Source: Lewinellaceae bacterium (lineage in GTDB: Bacteria > Bacteroidota > Bacteroidia > Chitinophagales > Saprospiraceae). Taken from it: a stretch of DNA of 35,632 nucleotides. A model generated the notes under the pieces. That model searched no databases. It had not been told where the DNA came from and saw only the letters and a list, made by a program, of their open reading frames with translations. The number at the start of each line of letters is the position of its first letter. The first letter of the stretch is position 1. Position numbers and translations under genes: made by a program. The stretch spans positions 1-35,632 of the forward strand of contig CANHEE010000018.1 of NCBI GenBank assembly GCA_947459655.1, in the 5' to 3' direction. Below, one piece after another: positions 1-7,763 of this stretch.

Positions 1-104
1 CCGATTCCTATTGAAACGGTGTTTTTATACATATCATTTTGGGCTGTAAGCTGCGTAGTGCATCCTGCAATCATCAGAATTGAAAACAACCTGTTCATAG
101 ACAT
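1..104 (-). CDS. Exported protein, N-terminal fragment (runs off left edge)
   Basis: Only the first ~34 codons are in the window. Reading leftward from ATG at 104 (or the in-frame ATG two codons later at 98) gives a basic start, a hydrophobic core and a Thr-Ala-Gln-Asn stretch typical of Bacteroidota signal peptidase I sites. The core also contains Ile-Ala-Gly-Cys, which fits a lipobox, so a lipoprotein is an alternative. The gene follows prfB on the same strand with a 140-bp gap, so it may have its own promoter. No function can be given from so little sequence. Confidence 0.6.
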   Translation of the reverse strand, partial: MSMNRLFSILMIAGCTTQLTAQNDMYKNTVSIGI

Positions 105-244
105 CTCAGAAAATTTTATTCTGAACTATTTCTTGTACAAACGGAAGATGACGGTTATTTGTTGTTAAAGGTTATAGGACCTTCGTTCGGGGCAACTGGC
201 GATTGTTTGAACTTATCTGACTATTCCTGCAATCCGGTTTGGCT

Positions 245-1349
245 TTACTTGTCGTCGTCAGAACCTGCCTCTACCGTTGCATTCATGAGATAGGCCTTCA
301 GAAATCCCTGGATATCGCCGTCTAATACAGCATCTGTATTTCCTGTCTGGAAACCTGTTCGGTGGTCTTTAACGCGCCTGTCATCCAGTACGTAACTTCT
401 GATCTGGCTTCCCCACTCATTTTTTGTCTTTCCTGCCTCCAGCTTTTCTCTCTCGGCCTGTTGTTTTTCCAGTTCCAGTTCGTAAAGGCGCGATCTTAGC
501 TTATTCATAGCTTTTTCGCGGTTCTGTATCTGTGAGCGTTCCTCCTGGCAGGTAACGACTACGCCAGTGGGTTTGTGTGTTACTCGGACGGCGGAATCGG
601 TTGTATTAACGTGTTGTCCTCCAGACCCTTGCGAGCGGTAGGTATCCCATTCCAGGTCTGCGGGATTGATTTCAATTTCTATTCGATCATCCACAATCGG
701 ATGTACGAACACACTGGAGAACGAGGTCATTCGTTTACCTTGCGCATTGAAGGGGCTGACACGCACCAGGCGATGGACTCCGTTTTCGCCTTTCAGGAGT
801 CCGTATGCATAATCTCCGGTGATTTCGACCTCTACCTGTGAAATGCCGGCTACATCGCCATCCTGTCGGCTAACCTCCCTAAATTTGAATCCATTTCTTC
901 TTGCCCACATCTGGTACATACGAAGCAACATTGACGACCAGTCGCAACTTTCGGTTCCACCTGCACCGGCGTTGATTTCTAATGTGGCACCCAATTCGTC
1001 CTCGGGTTTATTGAGTGTTGAGCGGAATTCCAGATCATCGATGGATTCAATTACTGCTTCATATTGCGTGTCAACATCCTCTTCTGAAGCCTCTCCCTCT
1101 TTTTGAAACTCAAAGAGTACCTCCAGGTCATTGTACAATTCTTCTGTTTTGAGGCATCCTTCTACCCAGTTTTTGTTCGCTTTGATTTTTCGCAGAACAG
1201 CTTCTGCGTTTTTGGGATCCGCCCAAAAGTCTGGATTCAGGGTGAGCTGCTCCTTTTCTTCTATCTCTGAAAGTCGGTTATCGACGTCAAAGATACCTCC
1301 GTAACGAAGCCAACCTGTCTTTCAGGTTTTTAAGCTGTTCAACTGTCAT
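245..1349 (-). CDS. prfB: Peptide chain release factor 2 (RF2), expressed by programmed +1 frameshift
   Basis: RF2 recognises UGA and UAA stop codons in the ribosomal A site and triggers peptide release. The gene is in two frames. A short zero frame starts at ATG 1349 and reaches an in-frame TGA at 1289-1287 after 20 codons. The main frame resumes at GAC 1288 and runs to 245. The fused product is 367 aa, matching E. coli RF2 (365 aa). It contains the RF2-specific anticodon-like Ser-Pro-Phe motif (about residues 198-200; RF1 would have Pro-x-Thr) and the catalytic Gly-Gly-Gln loop (about 243-245). A call that starts at the first ATG of the long frame (1138) would lose about 70 residues of the N-terminal domain. 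The FKBP lipoprotein gene lies 251 bp upstream on the same strand. Expression is expected to be autoregulated, because low RF2 favours the frameshift. Confidence 0.97.
1286..1301 (-). promoter_or_regulatory. prfB programmed +1 frameshift signal
   Basis: On the minus strand the order is CGGAGG (1301-1296), a TAT spacer, then CTT TGA C (1292-1286). This is the classic RF2 frameshift arrangement: an internal Shine-Dalgarno-like element three bases before the slippery CUU codon, followed by UGA and C. After slippage on CUU the ribosome skips the U at 1289 and reads GAC. The downstream frame is continuous with the RF2 main body, which confirms the shift. The E. coli element differs mainly in having AGGGGG in place of CGGAGG. 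Confidence 0.95.
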
Positions 1350-1482
1350 AAGTAGTTGTTTAGTAGGTTATTAAAGTAATAATTTTTTTGTGTTTTTCTG
1401 CCTTCATCAAACGTCAGCACGCCTCAGAAAATGGGTGTTTTAAGCCGGTCAATGAAAGCACTCAGACCAGCAATAAACAGCA

Positions 1483-1573
1483 GGTGCTTCGACATTGTCC
1501 GGTCAATTGTAAACGTTTCCAAACGCCACTAACATTTCTTTGAGGCGAAGGTTCCGGACAGCGGCGAAGCACC
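1483..1573. repeat. Imperfect 20-bp inverted repeat between the FKBP gene and prfB
   Basis: The arms at 1483-1502 and 1554-1573 pair at all but four central positions (GGTGCTTCG on the outer side and TGTCCGG on the inner side are complementary), with a 51-base loop. It lies 28 bases downstream of the FKBP stop on the minus strand. It could be a transcription terminator, a structured RNA or a decayed REP-like palindrome. There is no clear U-tract, so terminator function is uncertain. Confidence 0.5.
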
Positions 1574-1600
1574 CGAGGTAGTGCAGTTGATGTTGTGGTC

Positions 1601-2473
1601 TTATTTTTTTACCGAAATGACTTCGATGTAGAATACCAGATCAGAATTGGGTTTTATCGGACCCGTTCCCTTATCACCGTAACCCAGTGCTGAAGGGATG
1701 AAAAGGTATCCTTTTGATCCTTCACTGAAGTAGGTAAGACCTTCATCCCAACCCTGGATAACCTGTCCTTCACCAATTCCAAGCGTAAATGGTTCCATTC
1801 CTCTTGAGAAGGAGTCGTCAAAAGTTTCTCCGTTCATTAATGCACCATAGTATTGCACAGTTGCCTGACTGCCATTTTCGACTTTGGCTCCTGTGCCTGG
1901 CTGGGTGATACAGTATTGCAAACCTGAAGCTGTTTTTACGACATTAGGTAGTTTTTTAGCTTTAAAATCAGCTATAACTTTTTTTACCGTTACACCAATT
2001 TCATCTGAAAGCTTTTTGCCTTCCTCCATTTTGGCAGCGAATTCCCTTTCTTTTGTTTCCTTTTCCTTATTGTATTCATCCTCCGTTTTAATGTCGGTCA
2101 GGACAATATCATATTCCAACTCCTTTACTCCCGCGAGTTCAGGAGGAAGATTTTTTATGGTATCGATTGGCATAAACACAGTTAGAGAGTCGCCAATGCC
2201 CATCAGACGAAGACCGGCAACAATTGGGATGACACCTTTTCCGTCTTTGTTGACTTCCGGCATCTTGTACTGGCTAACACCACCACGCTCACGCGTAGAG
2301 GTTATCAATTTGTCTCCATTTCTGAAATACACGTGAAAATAGGCATATTCTCCTACCTGGGGCTTTCTGTCTCCTTTCTTAATGTGGTGAACAAATTTGT
2401 ATCCACCTTCAGCTTTTTTGCTGCAACTGGTCAAAAAGACTAGTGCAGTAAATAAAAATAGTAGTTGTCGCAT
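1601..2473 (-). CDS. FKBP-type peptidyl-prolyl cis-trans isomerase lipoprotein
   Basis: Predicted 290-aa envelope lipoprotein that would catalyse cis-trans isomerisation of Xaa-Pro bonds and help fold exported proteins. The signal peptide ends in a lipobox Leu-Thr-Ser-Cys with lipid-acceptor Cys17. Residues ~30-115 look like a degenerate FKBP-like fold. Residues ~120-165 are a charged, Lys/Glu-rich helical linker. Residues ~185-290 are a well-kept FKBP domain with the Tyr-Tyr-Gly strand, Phe-Asp-Asp, Gly-Gln-Val-Ile-Gln-Gly-Trp and Ala-Leu-Gly-Tyr-Gly active-site landmarks. The layout recalls dimeric FkpA/Mip-type isomerases, but with an extra N-terminal domain. It lies 65 bp downstream of the DHH phosphoesterase gene on the same strand, so co-transcription is plausible. 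Family assignment is firm; the client proteins are unknown. Confidence 0.92.
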   Translation of the reverse strand: MRQLLFLFTALVFLTSCSKKAEGGYKFVHHIKKGDRKPQVGEYAYFHVYFRNGDKLITSTRERGGVSQYKMPEVNKDGKGVIPIVAGLRLMGIGDSLTVFMPIDTIKNLPPELAGVKELEYDIVLTDIKTEDEYNKEKETKEREFAAKMEEGKKLSDEIGVTVKKVIADFKAKKLPNVVKTASGLQYCITQPGTGAKVENGSQATVQYYGALMNGETFDDSFSRGMEPFTLGIGEGQVIQGWDEGLTYFSEGSKGYLFIPSALGYGDKGTGPIKPNSDLVFYIEVISVKK

Positions 2474-2538
2474 TTTGAATTTTTTAATAATGAATGTGAA
2501 TTGAGTTTGACAGTACAGTAAGGGTTTTCCGTTCCACT

Positions 2539-3558
2539 TTAGATCTGTGCTGCAATGATTTTATCTCTGTACAGAGGTAGAATATCCTTGAATTTTCGGA
2601 TAGCTGCGTGTAAATTGGTGTGCATGTAGCCACCCGAAGCATTTTTGTGTCCGCCACCGTTAAAATATTTCTGGCAGATTTCCTGAACATTCAGATCTCC
2701 TTTTGAGCGTATCGAAAATTTGACGATATTAGGTTGTTCGGTAATGAAAGCCGCCATTTTGATGTTTTTCATCAGCAAAAGCTGATTGACAATCCCCTCG
2801 GTGTCGCCCCTCTTTATTTCAAAATCCGCATAGTCCTGCTTGAAGAGGTGGATGATGGCTGTCTGGTACTCTGACAGCACTTCCATACGGTTGGCAAGAC
2901 AATGCCCAAGCAACCTGAGTTGTTTTTCCTGAGCTGAATTGAAAATCAGGTCCTGTATCCTGAAGTCCTCCAGGCCAATGGCTTTTAATTCTGCCATTTG
3001 ACGGAAAAGACGAACGTTGGTAGCATATTTAAAAGATCCCGTATCGGTCATTATTCCCGTGTAAATGCATTCGGCAATGGGAATGGTAATTTTTGATTTG
3101 TCACCCAGATCGCAGATAAACTGATAGATGAGTTCACAAGTGGAACTTGAGGCGGTGTCAGATATGATGTAATCGGCAAATGGCTCCGGATCAAGATGAT
3201 GGTCAATCAGAATTTTGGTCACCCCGCTGCGATGGTGTATCAGCTCTCCCAGCTTGTCGATCCGGTCGAGTGCATTGAAGTCCAAACAGAAGATGATGTT
3301 GGCATTCGCGATGATCTCGGCTGATCTTTCCTGAAAGATATCGTAAATGGTGATGTCTTCCACATCAGGCATCCAGGAAAAGTTGACAGGATACTCAGAA
3401 GGCAGAACCACCCGCACGGTATGCCCCAACTGGTTCAGGTAGTGGTACAAGCCGAGGCATGAGCCAACAGCATCACCATCCGGGTTGCGGTGGGAGACAA
3501 TCGCGATGTATTTGGGAATGGACAGTAGGTCCCTGATTTCAGCTATCTGAGGATCCAT
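2539..3558 (-). CDS. nrnA: DHH/DHHA1 phosphoesterase, NrnA-like (oligoribonuclease / pAp phosphatase family)
   Basis: Predicted 339-aa cytoplasmic enzyme. NrnA-type proteins degrade very short RNA oligonucleotides and dephosphorylate 3'-phosphoadenosine 5'-phosphate using Mn2+. Visible motifs are His-Arg-Asn-Pro-Asp-Gly-Asp-Ala (about residues 23-30), Cys-Leu-Asp-Phe-Asn (~91-95), the defining Asp-His-His (~119-121), Met-Thr-Asp-Thr-Gly-Ser (~184), and the C-terminal DHHA1 glycine loop Gly-Gly-Gly-His-Lys-Asn-Ala-Ser-Gly-Gly. I chose ATG 3558. The frame is open ten codons further to a TTG at 3588, but the sequence from the ATG is the typical N-terminus. The gene sits between the subtilase and the FKBP lipoprotein. 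Whether both activities are present cannot be told from sequence, so the symbol is provisional. Confidence 0.9.
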   Translation of the reverse strand: MDPQIAEIRDLLSIPKYIAIVSHRNPDGDAVGSCLGLYHYLNQLGHTVRVVLPSEYPVNFSWMPDVEDITIYDIFQERSAEIIANANIIFCLDFNALDRIDKLGELIHHRSGVTKILIDHHLDPEPFADYIISDTASSSTCELIYQFICDLGDKSKITIPIAECIYTGIMTDTGSFKYATNVRLFRQMAELKAIGLEDFRIQDLIFNSAQEKQLRLLGHCLANRMEVLSEYQTAIIHLFKQDYADFEIKRGDTEGIVNQLLLMKNIKMAAFITEQPNIVKFSIRSKGDLNVQEICQKYFNGGGHKNASGGYMHTNLHAAIRKFKDILPLYRDKIIAAQI

Positions 3559-3600
3559 TTTTTGTAATTTGGCCTGCAAAGGTCGCAATTAATTTTGGGA

Positions 3601-3619
3601 TGTGCTAATTTTTAGCACA
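3601..3619. repeat. Perfect 8-bp hairpin upstream of nrnA
   Basis: TGTGCTAA (3601-3608) and TTAGCACA (3612-3619) are perfectly complementary around a TTT loop. It lies in the 128-bp gap between the subtilase stop and the nrnA start, 43 bp from the nrnA ATG. No U-tract follows on either strand, so it may be an operator or a 5'-UTR hairpin rather than an intrinsic terminator. Confidence 0.5.
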
Positions 3620-3686
3620 AAAAGCCTTGTGTTAAACACTGCTTCCACAATGTTTGGAAATCGAAATTCAGTGGTAGAAAATTGTT

Positions 3687-5333
3687 TTACCACAATAGGA
3701 TGCGACGCGTACTGAATCTGCCGTCACTTTTCCTGATGGCCAAAAAATAAACGCCTTTTGAAAGTCCACTCAAATCTAGGTCGAGCTGGTAGTCTGTCTG
3801 AAACAACACACTGTTGATTTGGGGTTGTAAAACAAGTTGTCCCATTGTATTGTATAATGAAAACTCAACCGGGATTGCACCTCCATTGGTTTGTAATTCA
3901 ATTTTCAGCTTGTCTTTTACTGGGTTGGGGTAAATCAATAATGAATCCACACGGGTTTCATTCACTGCTTTTTCCATAAAGCGGTAACTATTCAGGGCAT
4001 TGAGCCTCCCACCGGTTGTCACACAATCCGAAAGCCCATCAACCTTGTCAACATTTTTTAGAATGGCATCTCTGATAAAAAGTGCTGTTTCTGAAGGCTT
4101 TTCCAGTGCTGAGCTTGCAAATGATGCATTTGGGAAACTGTACAATAGCGCAATGGTGCCGCTCACATGTGGCGCCGCTGCAGATGTTCCTGAGAATTCG
4201 CTGTAGGATGACTGCCTGGTGGTGAAACTGCCCTGTAAAAAAGTGGGTGTACTGCCCGATGATTTCCCACCTGGAGCGGAAAGGTCTACAGAAACTACTC
4301 CGCAAGCACCCAGTATCTCGTCGTTTCTGCCGGTATTGGTCACGCCGATAAGGTGCGTGCTCGGGCATTGTGTTGGTATATCGCCCAGAATTTCGATGTT
4401 CTTTCCTGTGGAATTGCTGGTGGCAACTACACCAAGCACGCCTACCTTGCCGAGTTCATCAAACATTTTGCACCACAGTGGAGTCTGAGCCGGCATGGCA
4501 TCATCAATACCTGCTGAGTAATTCAGGGCTACCACAAAAGCACCGCTTTTTCCCTTAGTTTTATTGTATAAATCCCTCATTTTGAAAATGTAGGAGTAGG
4601 CTTTTAGCGAGGTGGCTTCATCATCCACATTGGAAAATAGCATCATTTTTACATTCCAGTTGATCCCGCTGACTCCCATGCCATTGTTCCCTGCCGCACC
4701 AACAATGCCCATGACGGGTGTGCCGTGATTGCCGGTATCGCCGGAGAGGAATCCGGTATTTGAGGTGGCATTCCAGCCATTTATGTCATCTATGTAACCA
4801 TTATTGTCGTTATCAATACCATCTCCAGGGGATTCACGATGGTTGACGTAAATGTTGGGTAAGATGTCGGGGTGGTTCAGAATGAAACCACCTACTTCCA
4901 CCACCGCGACTACGATGCTGTCTCCATTGGCAGTCAGTCCACCGGTGCTTTGCTCCCAGACCTGATCAACCAAAATTTTACGCAAGTTCCACTGCTTATC
5001 CCAGTAGGTGTCGTTTGGATTTACCGAGCGCGGACTGATAATGTGATTAAACTGCACGGCCTCGACGCCGTTCACACCGGAAATCAGCTCCAGAAGATTG
5101 TTTTCGTTGACAGCAGTGGTGTCGAAAAGCAATCGATAGAATCGAAAATCTTCGTCCAGTACTTCAAGGCCGGTAATGGTTTTTGTTCCGCTTTTTTCAT
5201 CTAATTTACTGATTACCTGCTCGATGCCCGTCTTTTTCTGCATTTGCAACAACAACTGTCCCTTCCGGTGGGCCGAATTTTGAGCCTTTAGACAGCCGAA
5301 CACCAATAAAAAGCAAAAAAAGATATTTTTCAT
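3687..5333 (-). CDS. Secreted S8 (subtilisin-like) family protein with T9SS type A sorting domain; catalytic Asp replaced by Glu
   Basis: Predicted 548-aa exported protein. The start at ATG 5333 gives a clean signal peptide ending Lys-Ala-Gln-Asn; the frame is open further upstream, but that extension has no export signal. Residues ~25-105 resemble an inhibitor-like prodomain. The S8 domain (~125-415) has His203 in a Gly-Asn-His-Gly-Thr motif, Ser384 in Ser-Gly-Thr-Ser-Ala-Ala-Ala-Pro, and an Asn in the oxyanion-region segment Ala-Thr-Ser-Asn-Ser. At the usual Asp-Thr/Ser-Gly the sequence reads Val-Glu-Val-Gly-Gly (Glu146, codon GAA), so activity is uncertain. The C-terminus (~460-548) has the type A signature: Tyr-Pro-Asn-Pro, then Tyr-Asn-Thr-Met-Gly-Gln, then Leu-Ser-Lys-Gly-Val-Tyr-Phe. 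It would be moved across the outer membrane by T9SS and anchored or released. The U32 gene lies 112 bp upstream. Confidence 0.9.
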   Translation of the reverse strand: MKNIFFCFLLVFGCLKAQNSAHRKGQLLLQMQKKTGIEQVISKLDEKSGTKTITGLEVLDEDFRFYRLLFDTTAVNENNLLELISGVNGVEAVQFNHIISPRSVNPNDTYWDKQWNLRKILVDQVWEQSTGGLTANGDSIVVAVVEVGGFILNHPDILPNIYVNHRESPGDGIDNDNNGYIDDINGWNATSNTGFLSGDTGNHGTPVMGIVGAAGNNGMGVSGINWNVKMMLFSNVDDEATSLKAYSYIFKMRDLYNKTKGKSGAFVVALNYSAGIDDAMPAQTPLWCKMFDELGKVGVLGVVATSNSTGKNIEILGDIPTQCPSTHLIGVTNTGRNDEILGACGVVSVDLSAPGGKSSGSTPTFLQGSFTTRQSSYSEFSGTSAAAPHVSGTIALLYSFPNASFASSALEKPSETALFIRDAILKNVDKVDGLSDCVTTGGRLNALNSYRFMEKAVNETRVDSLLIYPNPVKDKLKIELQTNGGAIPVEFSLYNTMGQLVLQPQINSVLFQTDYQLDLDLSGLSKGVYFLAIRKSDGRFSTRRILLW

Positions 5334-5445
5334 ATCACAGGAGGATGGTTGTACAGGAGAAAAGCCTCCGCACGGGATGCAAATATGGTGATTTTTTGAG
5401 AAATATGTCGCTGTCGTTTTTTGTAGATGCTCATTGGAAAGTTGG

Positions 5446-7308
5446 TCAATCTTCCTCCAGAACCAGCTCGGCATCTTTTTCCCAGATTTCCATCTCGCAG
5501 GGTTTGCAGTTGAATTTTAATTTGTATTCCACGGCACCGTGCTTCAACGTGAGCGGCTCAGTTACTTTTTCCCCCATGGTGCTACGCTGATAGCGTGGAC
5601 ATTTGCCCAGTTCGTATTTGACACAGTATTTAGTGACCATAACACGCGATTTTCCAGGGTCCCACTGCAATTCAAAAGCCTTTTCGATTTCAGTCACACC
5701 ATGACGTTTGTAAAATGCGCGTGCCAGTTTGTTTGACACATTATATGTAAAATCAAGTGCTTTAACGGGATAAGGGTGTTCCGTTTTGACCACCGGTTTT
5801 TCGGTTCGCTGGTACTCTCTGATACGCACATCAATAAGCTCCGCCAGTGCAGCTCTTCTGATTTCATTTACCCGTGAATTAGGCAGAAACCAATTTTCAG
5901 AAAAATCTACCGAGATTTCATCAGCTGTGAAAGGCGTATTGCCCGTTTTGGACAAATTTTGCCGGATATTATCATAAAGTCCCTCGGGATTCTTTGCCAC
6001 TTCTTTGGCTGACAGGATATCTACGCTGCAATGGTGTCCGTCTTCATCGGTTACTTCCAGACAGAATCCGGATTCGGTATCCCTGAAGTTCATTTTTACC
6101 CCTATTTTTCGTATTGCACTATTTTCATTTTCCACCATTCGGTTGAATTCAGCGTCGTAATTCCGGAAAATTTCAGTTCCAACGGGAATAGGTTTCAGGG
6201 TATTTGGCACTACGATATCGTTTACAATGATGTTCACCTGGGCGCCATCTGCTACGCCCGTTTCGTTGATGAAATATAGTCCATCGCCATTGTTCAGTAA
6301 CTCGCTGTTTTCAATCACGTAGCCATTTGCTCTTATTTCCAACAGTTTTCCGATGTACTGACCTTTGGATTTAGGACTTTCCCAGGAGCCGATTCTGGCG
6401 TGTCGTTGGTTCACGAAGTAATCGGTATAGCCTCTGTTGAAGCTCCTATTCAGTTCGGGTTCATAGTTGTAAATGGTGCGACCGGATGAGGCTTTTTCGT
6501 ATTTGTCGGCATTTTCCGCTAGAAATGCATCTAGTTTCTTCCGAAGGTAAGCTGTATTGTTTTTTACGTAAACGATGTCTTTGAGTCGACCTTCAATTTT
6601 GAACGAGCAGATGCCGGCCTTAATCAGGTTTGGCAGCTCATCGCTCAGGTCGAGATCTTTGATTGAAAGGAGATGGCTGTTTTCGATCAGTGTTTCTCCT
6701 TTGCCGTCAATCAACTGATAGGGGAGGCGACAATTTTGCGCACAGGAGCCCCTATTGGCAGATCGTTCGCCATTGGCAACACTCATGTAGCAGTTGCCGC
6801 TGAATGATACGCACAATGCACCGGTTACGAAAAACTCCAGTTCCGCACTAGTTGCTTCATGAATCTCACTGATTTGGTCGAGGTTGAGCTCTCTGGCGAG
6901 TACTATTCTTTTGAATCCGGCATCCGCCAAAAAACTGACGTGTTGAGCATCCCTGTTATTCGCCTGCGTGCTGGCATGTAAAGTAATTGGTGGTAAATCC
7001 ATTTCCAAAATACCCATATCCTGCACGATGATGGCATCAACACCTATGCGGTACAAATCCCAGATCAATTTCCGACAGGCCTCCAGTTCATTATCATATA
7101 AAATGGTATTGACCGTGACCAGCACCTTTGCTTTGAAAAGGTGCGCATATTTGACCATCTCAGCAATATCGTCCAATGAATTTGTCGCATTGGTTCTTGC
7201 ACCGAAAAGTTCAGCGCCCATGTATACAGCATCTGCACCTGAATTGATGGCGGCCATCCCCTGGTAAAGGTTTTTTGCAGGGGCCAGTATTTCTATTTTT
7301 TTTCTCAT
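5446..7308 (-). CDS. U32 family peptidase-like protein, probable tRNA/rRNA hydroxylation factor (RlhA/TrhP type)
   Basis: Predicted 620-aa cytoplasmic protein starting at ATG 7308. An N-terminal TIM-barrel-like region begins with Glu-Ile-Leu-Ala-Pro-Ala. The U32 signature is clear at about residues 158-175 (Glu-x-Phe-x-x-Gly-Ala-Leu-Cys then Gly-Asn-Cys-Tyr-Met-Ser), and Cys166, Cys173, Cys189 and Cys193 form a four-Cys set that could hold a metal or Fe-S cluster. A second four-Cys group lies near the C-terminus (Cys-x7-Cys and Cys-x-x-Cys). In E. coli, U32 proteins of this length (RlhA, ~650 aa) are needed for 23S rRNA C2501 hydroxylation, and shorter ones (TrhP/YegQ) act on tRNA; classical collagenase activity is doubtful. 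The length and the C-terminal extension favour the RlhA group, but I do not assign a symbol. It is divergently transcribed from the act operon. Confidence 0.88.
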   Translation of the reverse strand: MRKKIEILAPAKNLYQGMAAINSGADAVYMGAELFGARTNATNSLDDIAEMVKYAHLFKAKVLVTVNTILYDNELEACRKLIWDLYRIGVDAIIVQDMGILEMDLPPITLHASTQANNRDAQHVSFLADAGFKRIVLARELNLDQISEIHEATSAELEFFVTGALCVSFSGNCYMSVANGERSANRGSCAQNCRLPYQLIDGKGETLIENSHLLSIKDLDLSDELPNLIKAGICSFKIEGRLKDIVYVKNNTAYLRKKLDAFLAENADKYEKASSGRTIYNYEPELNRSFNRGYTDYFVNQRHARIGSWESPKSKGQYIGKLLEIRANGYVIENSELLNNGDGLYFINETGVADGAQVNIIVNDIVVPNTLKPIPVGTEIFRNYDAEFNRMVENENSAIRKIGVKMNFRDTESGFCLEVTDEDGHHCSVDILSAKEVAKNPEGLYDNIRQNLSKTGNTPFTADEISVDFSENWFLPNSRVNEIRRAALAELIDVRIREYQRTEKPVVKTEHPYPVKALDFTYNVSNKLARAFYKRHGVTEIEKAFELQWDPGKSRVMVTKYCVKYELGKCPRYQRSTMGEKVTEPLTLKHGAVEYKLKFNCKPCEMEIWEKDAELVLEED

Positions 7309-7334
7309 TGACGTGATTTCATAAAATCAAAGTG

Positions 7335-7342
7335 CAAAAGTA
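7335..7342 (-). promoter_or_regulatory. Candidate -7 element for the U32 gene
   Basis: On the minus strand this reads TACTTTTG, a full match to the Bacteroidota -7 consensus TAnnTTTG. It is 26 bases upstream of the U32 start codon. I do not see a convincing TTTG -33 partner at the expected distance, so this is tentative. Confidence 0.45.
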
Positions 7343-7609
7343 AGACAATGCATCCAATATCATTAGTTTAGGCATGCAGTACTTCCTCAAAAGATTCAGA
7401 AAATAATAATAGACAATCGAAGTGGCGAATTCCAAAACCTTTATTGCATCAAAATTGCGTGTAGATTTCATTAGTAAGGTTGGGCAATCAGCACAGGACT
7501 GAATGAAAATGTGGCTTTTTTTTTCGCGGTCGAAATTATATTTTATTTTTCTCACAATTGGGGTTTGTTGAGCAAAAATAAATCACCCAAAACTCCATTT
7601 TTTTACCAA

Positions 7610-7650
7610 TTTATTTTACTATTTAGATGGTTTCTAAATAGTAAAATAAA
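7610..7650. repeat. Perfect 18-bp inverted repeat upstream of the act promoter (candidate operator)
   Basis: The left arm 7610-7627 and right arm 7633-7650 are exactly complementary over 18 bases, separated by the 5-base loop TGGTT. The arms are almost entirely A/T with one G:C pair in the outer half and one near the loop. The right arm ends 10 bases before the -33 TTTG of the act promoter. Since both neighbouring genes start from this region, a terminator is not needed here, so a dimeric regulator site or cruciform is the better reading. A short run of T follows the right arm, so a terminator for an unseen upstream plus-strand transcript is not excluded. Confidence 0.8.
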
Positions 7651-7660
7651 CTTTTTTCTG

Positions 7661-7691
7661 TTTGTATTTAATTTCAGGTCTTTTAACTTTG
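7661..7691 (+). promoter_or_regulatory. Bacteroidota-type promoter of the act-cox operon
   Basis: TTTG at 7661-7664 (-33 element) is followed after exactly 19 bases by TAACTTTG at 7684-7691 (-7 element, consensus TAnnTTTG). Both elements match the primary sigma-factor consensus of Bacteroidota. Transcription should begin a few bases after 7691, leaving a leader of about 65 bases before actA. Confidence 0.8.
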
Positions 7692-7763
7692 CGCCGTAAT
7701 TCCAGAACTTAATACTTAGGAGACATTTCTACACATCACTAGTCATACAAATATCATTTAAAA

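Larger units (their letters stand above)
7309..7763. other. Divergent intergenic region (455 bp) between the U32 gene and the act operon
   Basis: No credible gene is present. The two short open frames here (minus 7319-7555 and plus 7511-7699) have no recognisable features and compositions like AT-rich spacer. The region holds a -7 element toward the U32 gene at its left end, and at its right end a perfect 18-bp inverted repeat (7610-7650) and the act promoter (7661-7691). The middle (~7345-7605) is AT-rich with homopolymer T runs and shows nothing else I can name. Confidence 0.7.

Noticed and set aside
1368-1389. Small palindrome TTATTA-AAG-TAATAA followed by a T run upstream of prfB
   Set aside because: Only A/T pairs in a 6-bp stem within AT-rich spacer; no better than chance as a regulatory signal.
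5334-5474. N-terminal extension of the subtilase to position 5474
   Set aside because: It would overlap the U32 gene end and place the clear signal peptide internally; ATG 5333 is the better start.
7319-7699. Two short open frames in the divergent intergenic region (minus 7319-7555 and plus 7511-7699)
   Set aside because: AT-rich composition, no recognisable motif, and they overlap the palindrome and promoter region; no support as genes.
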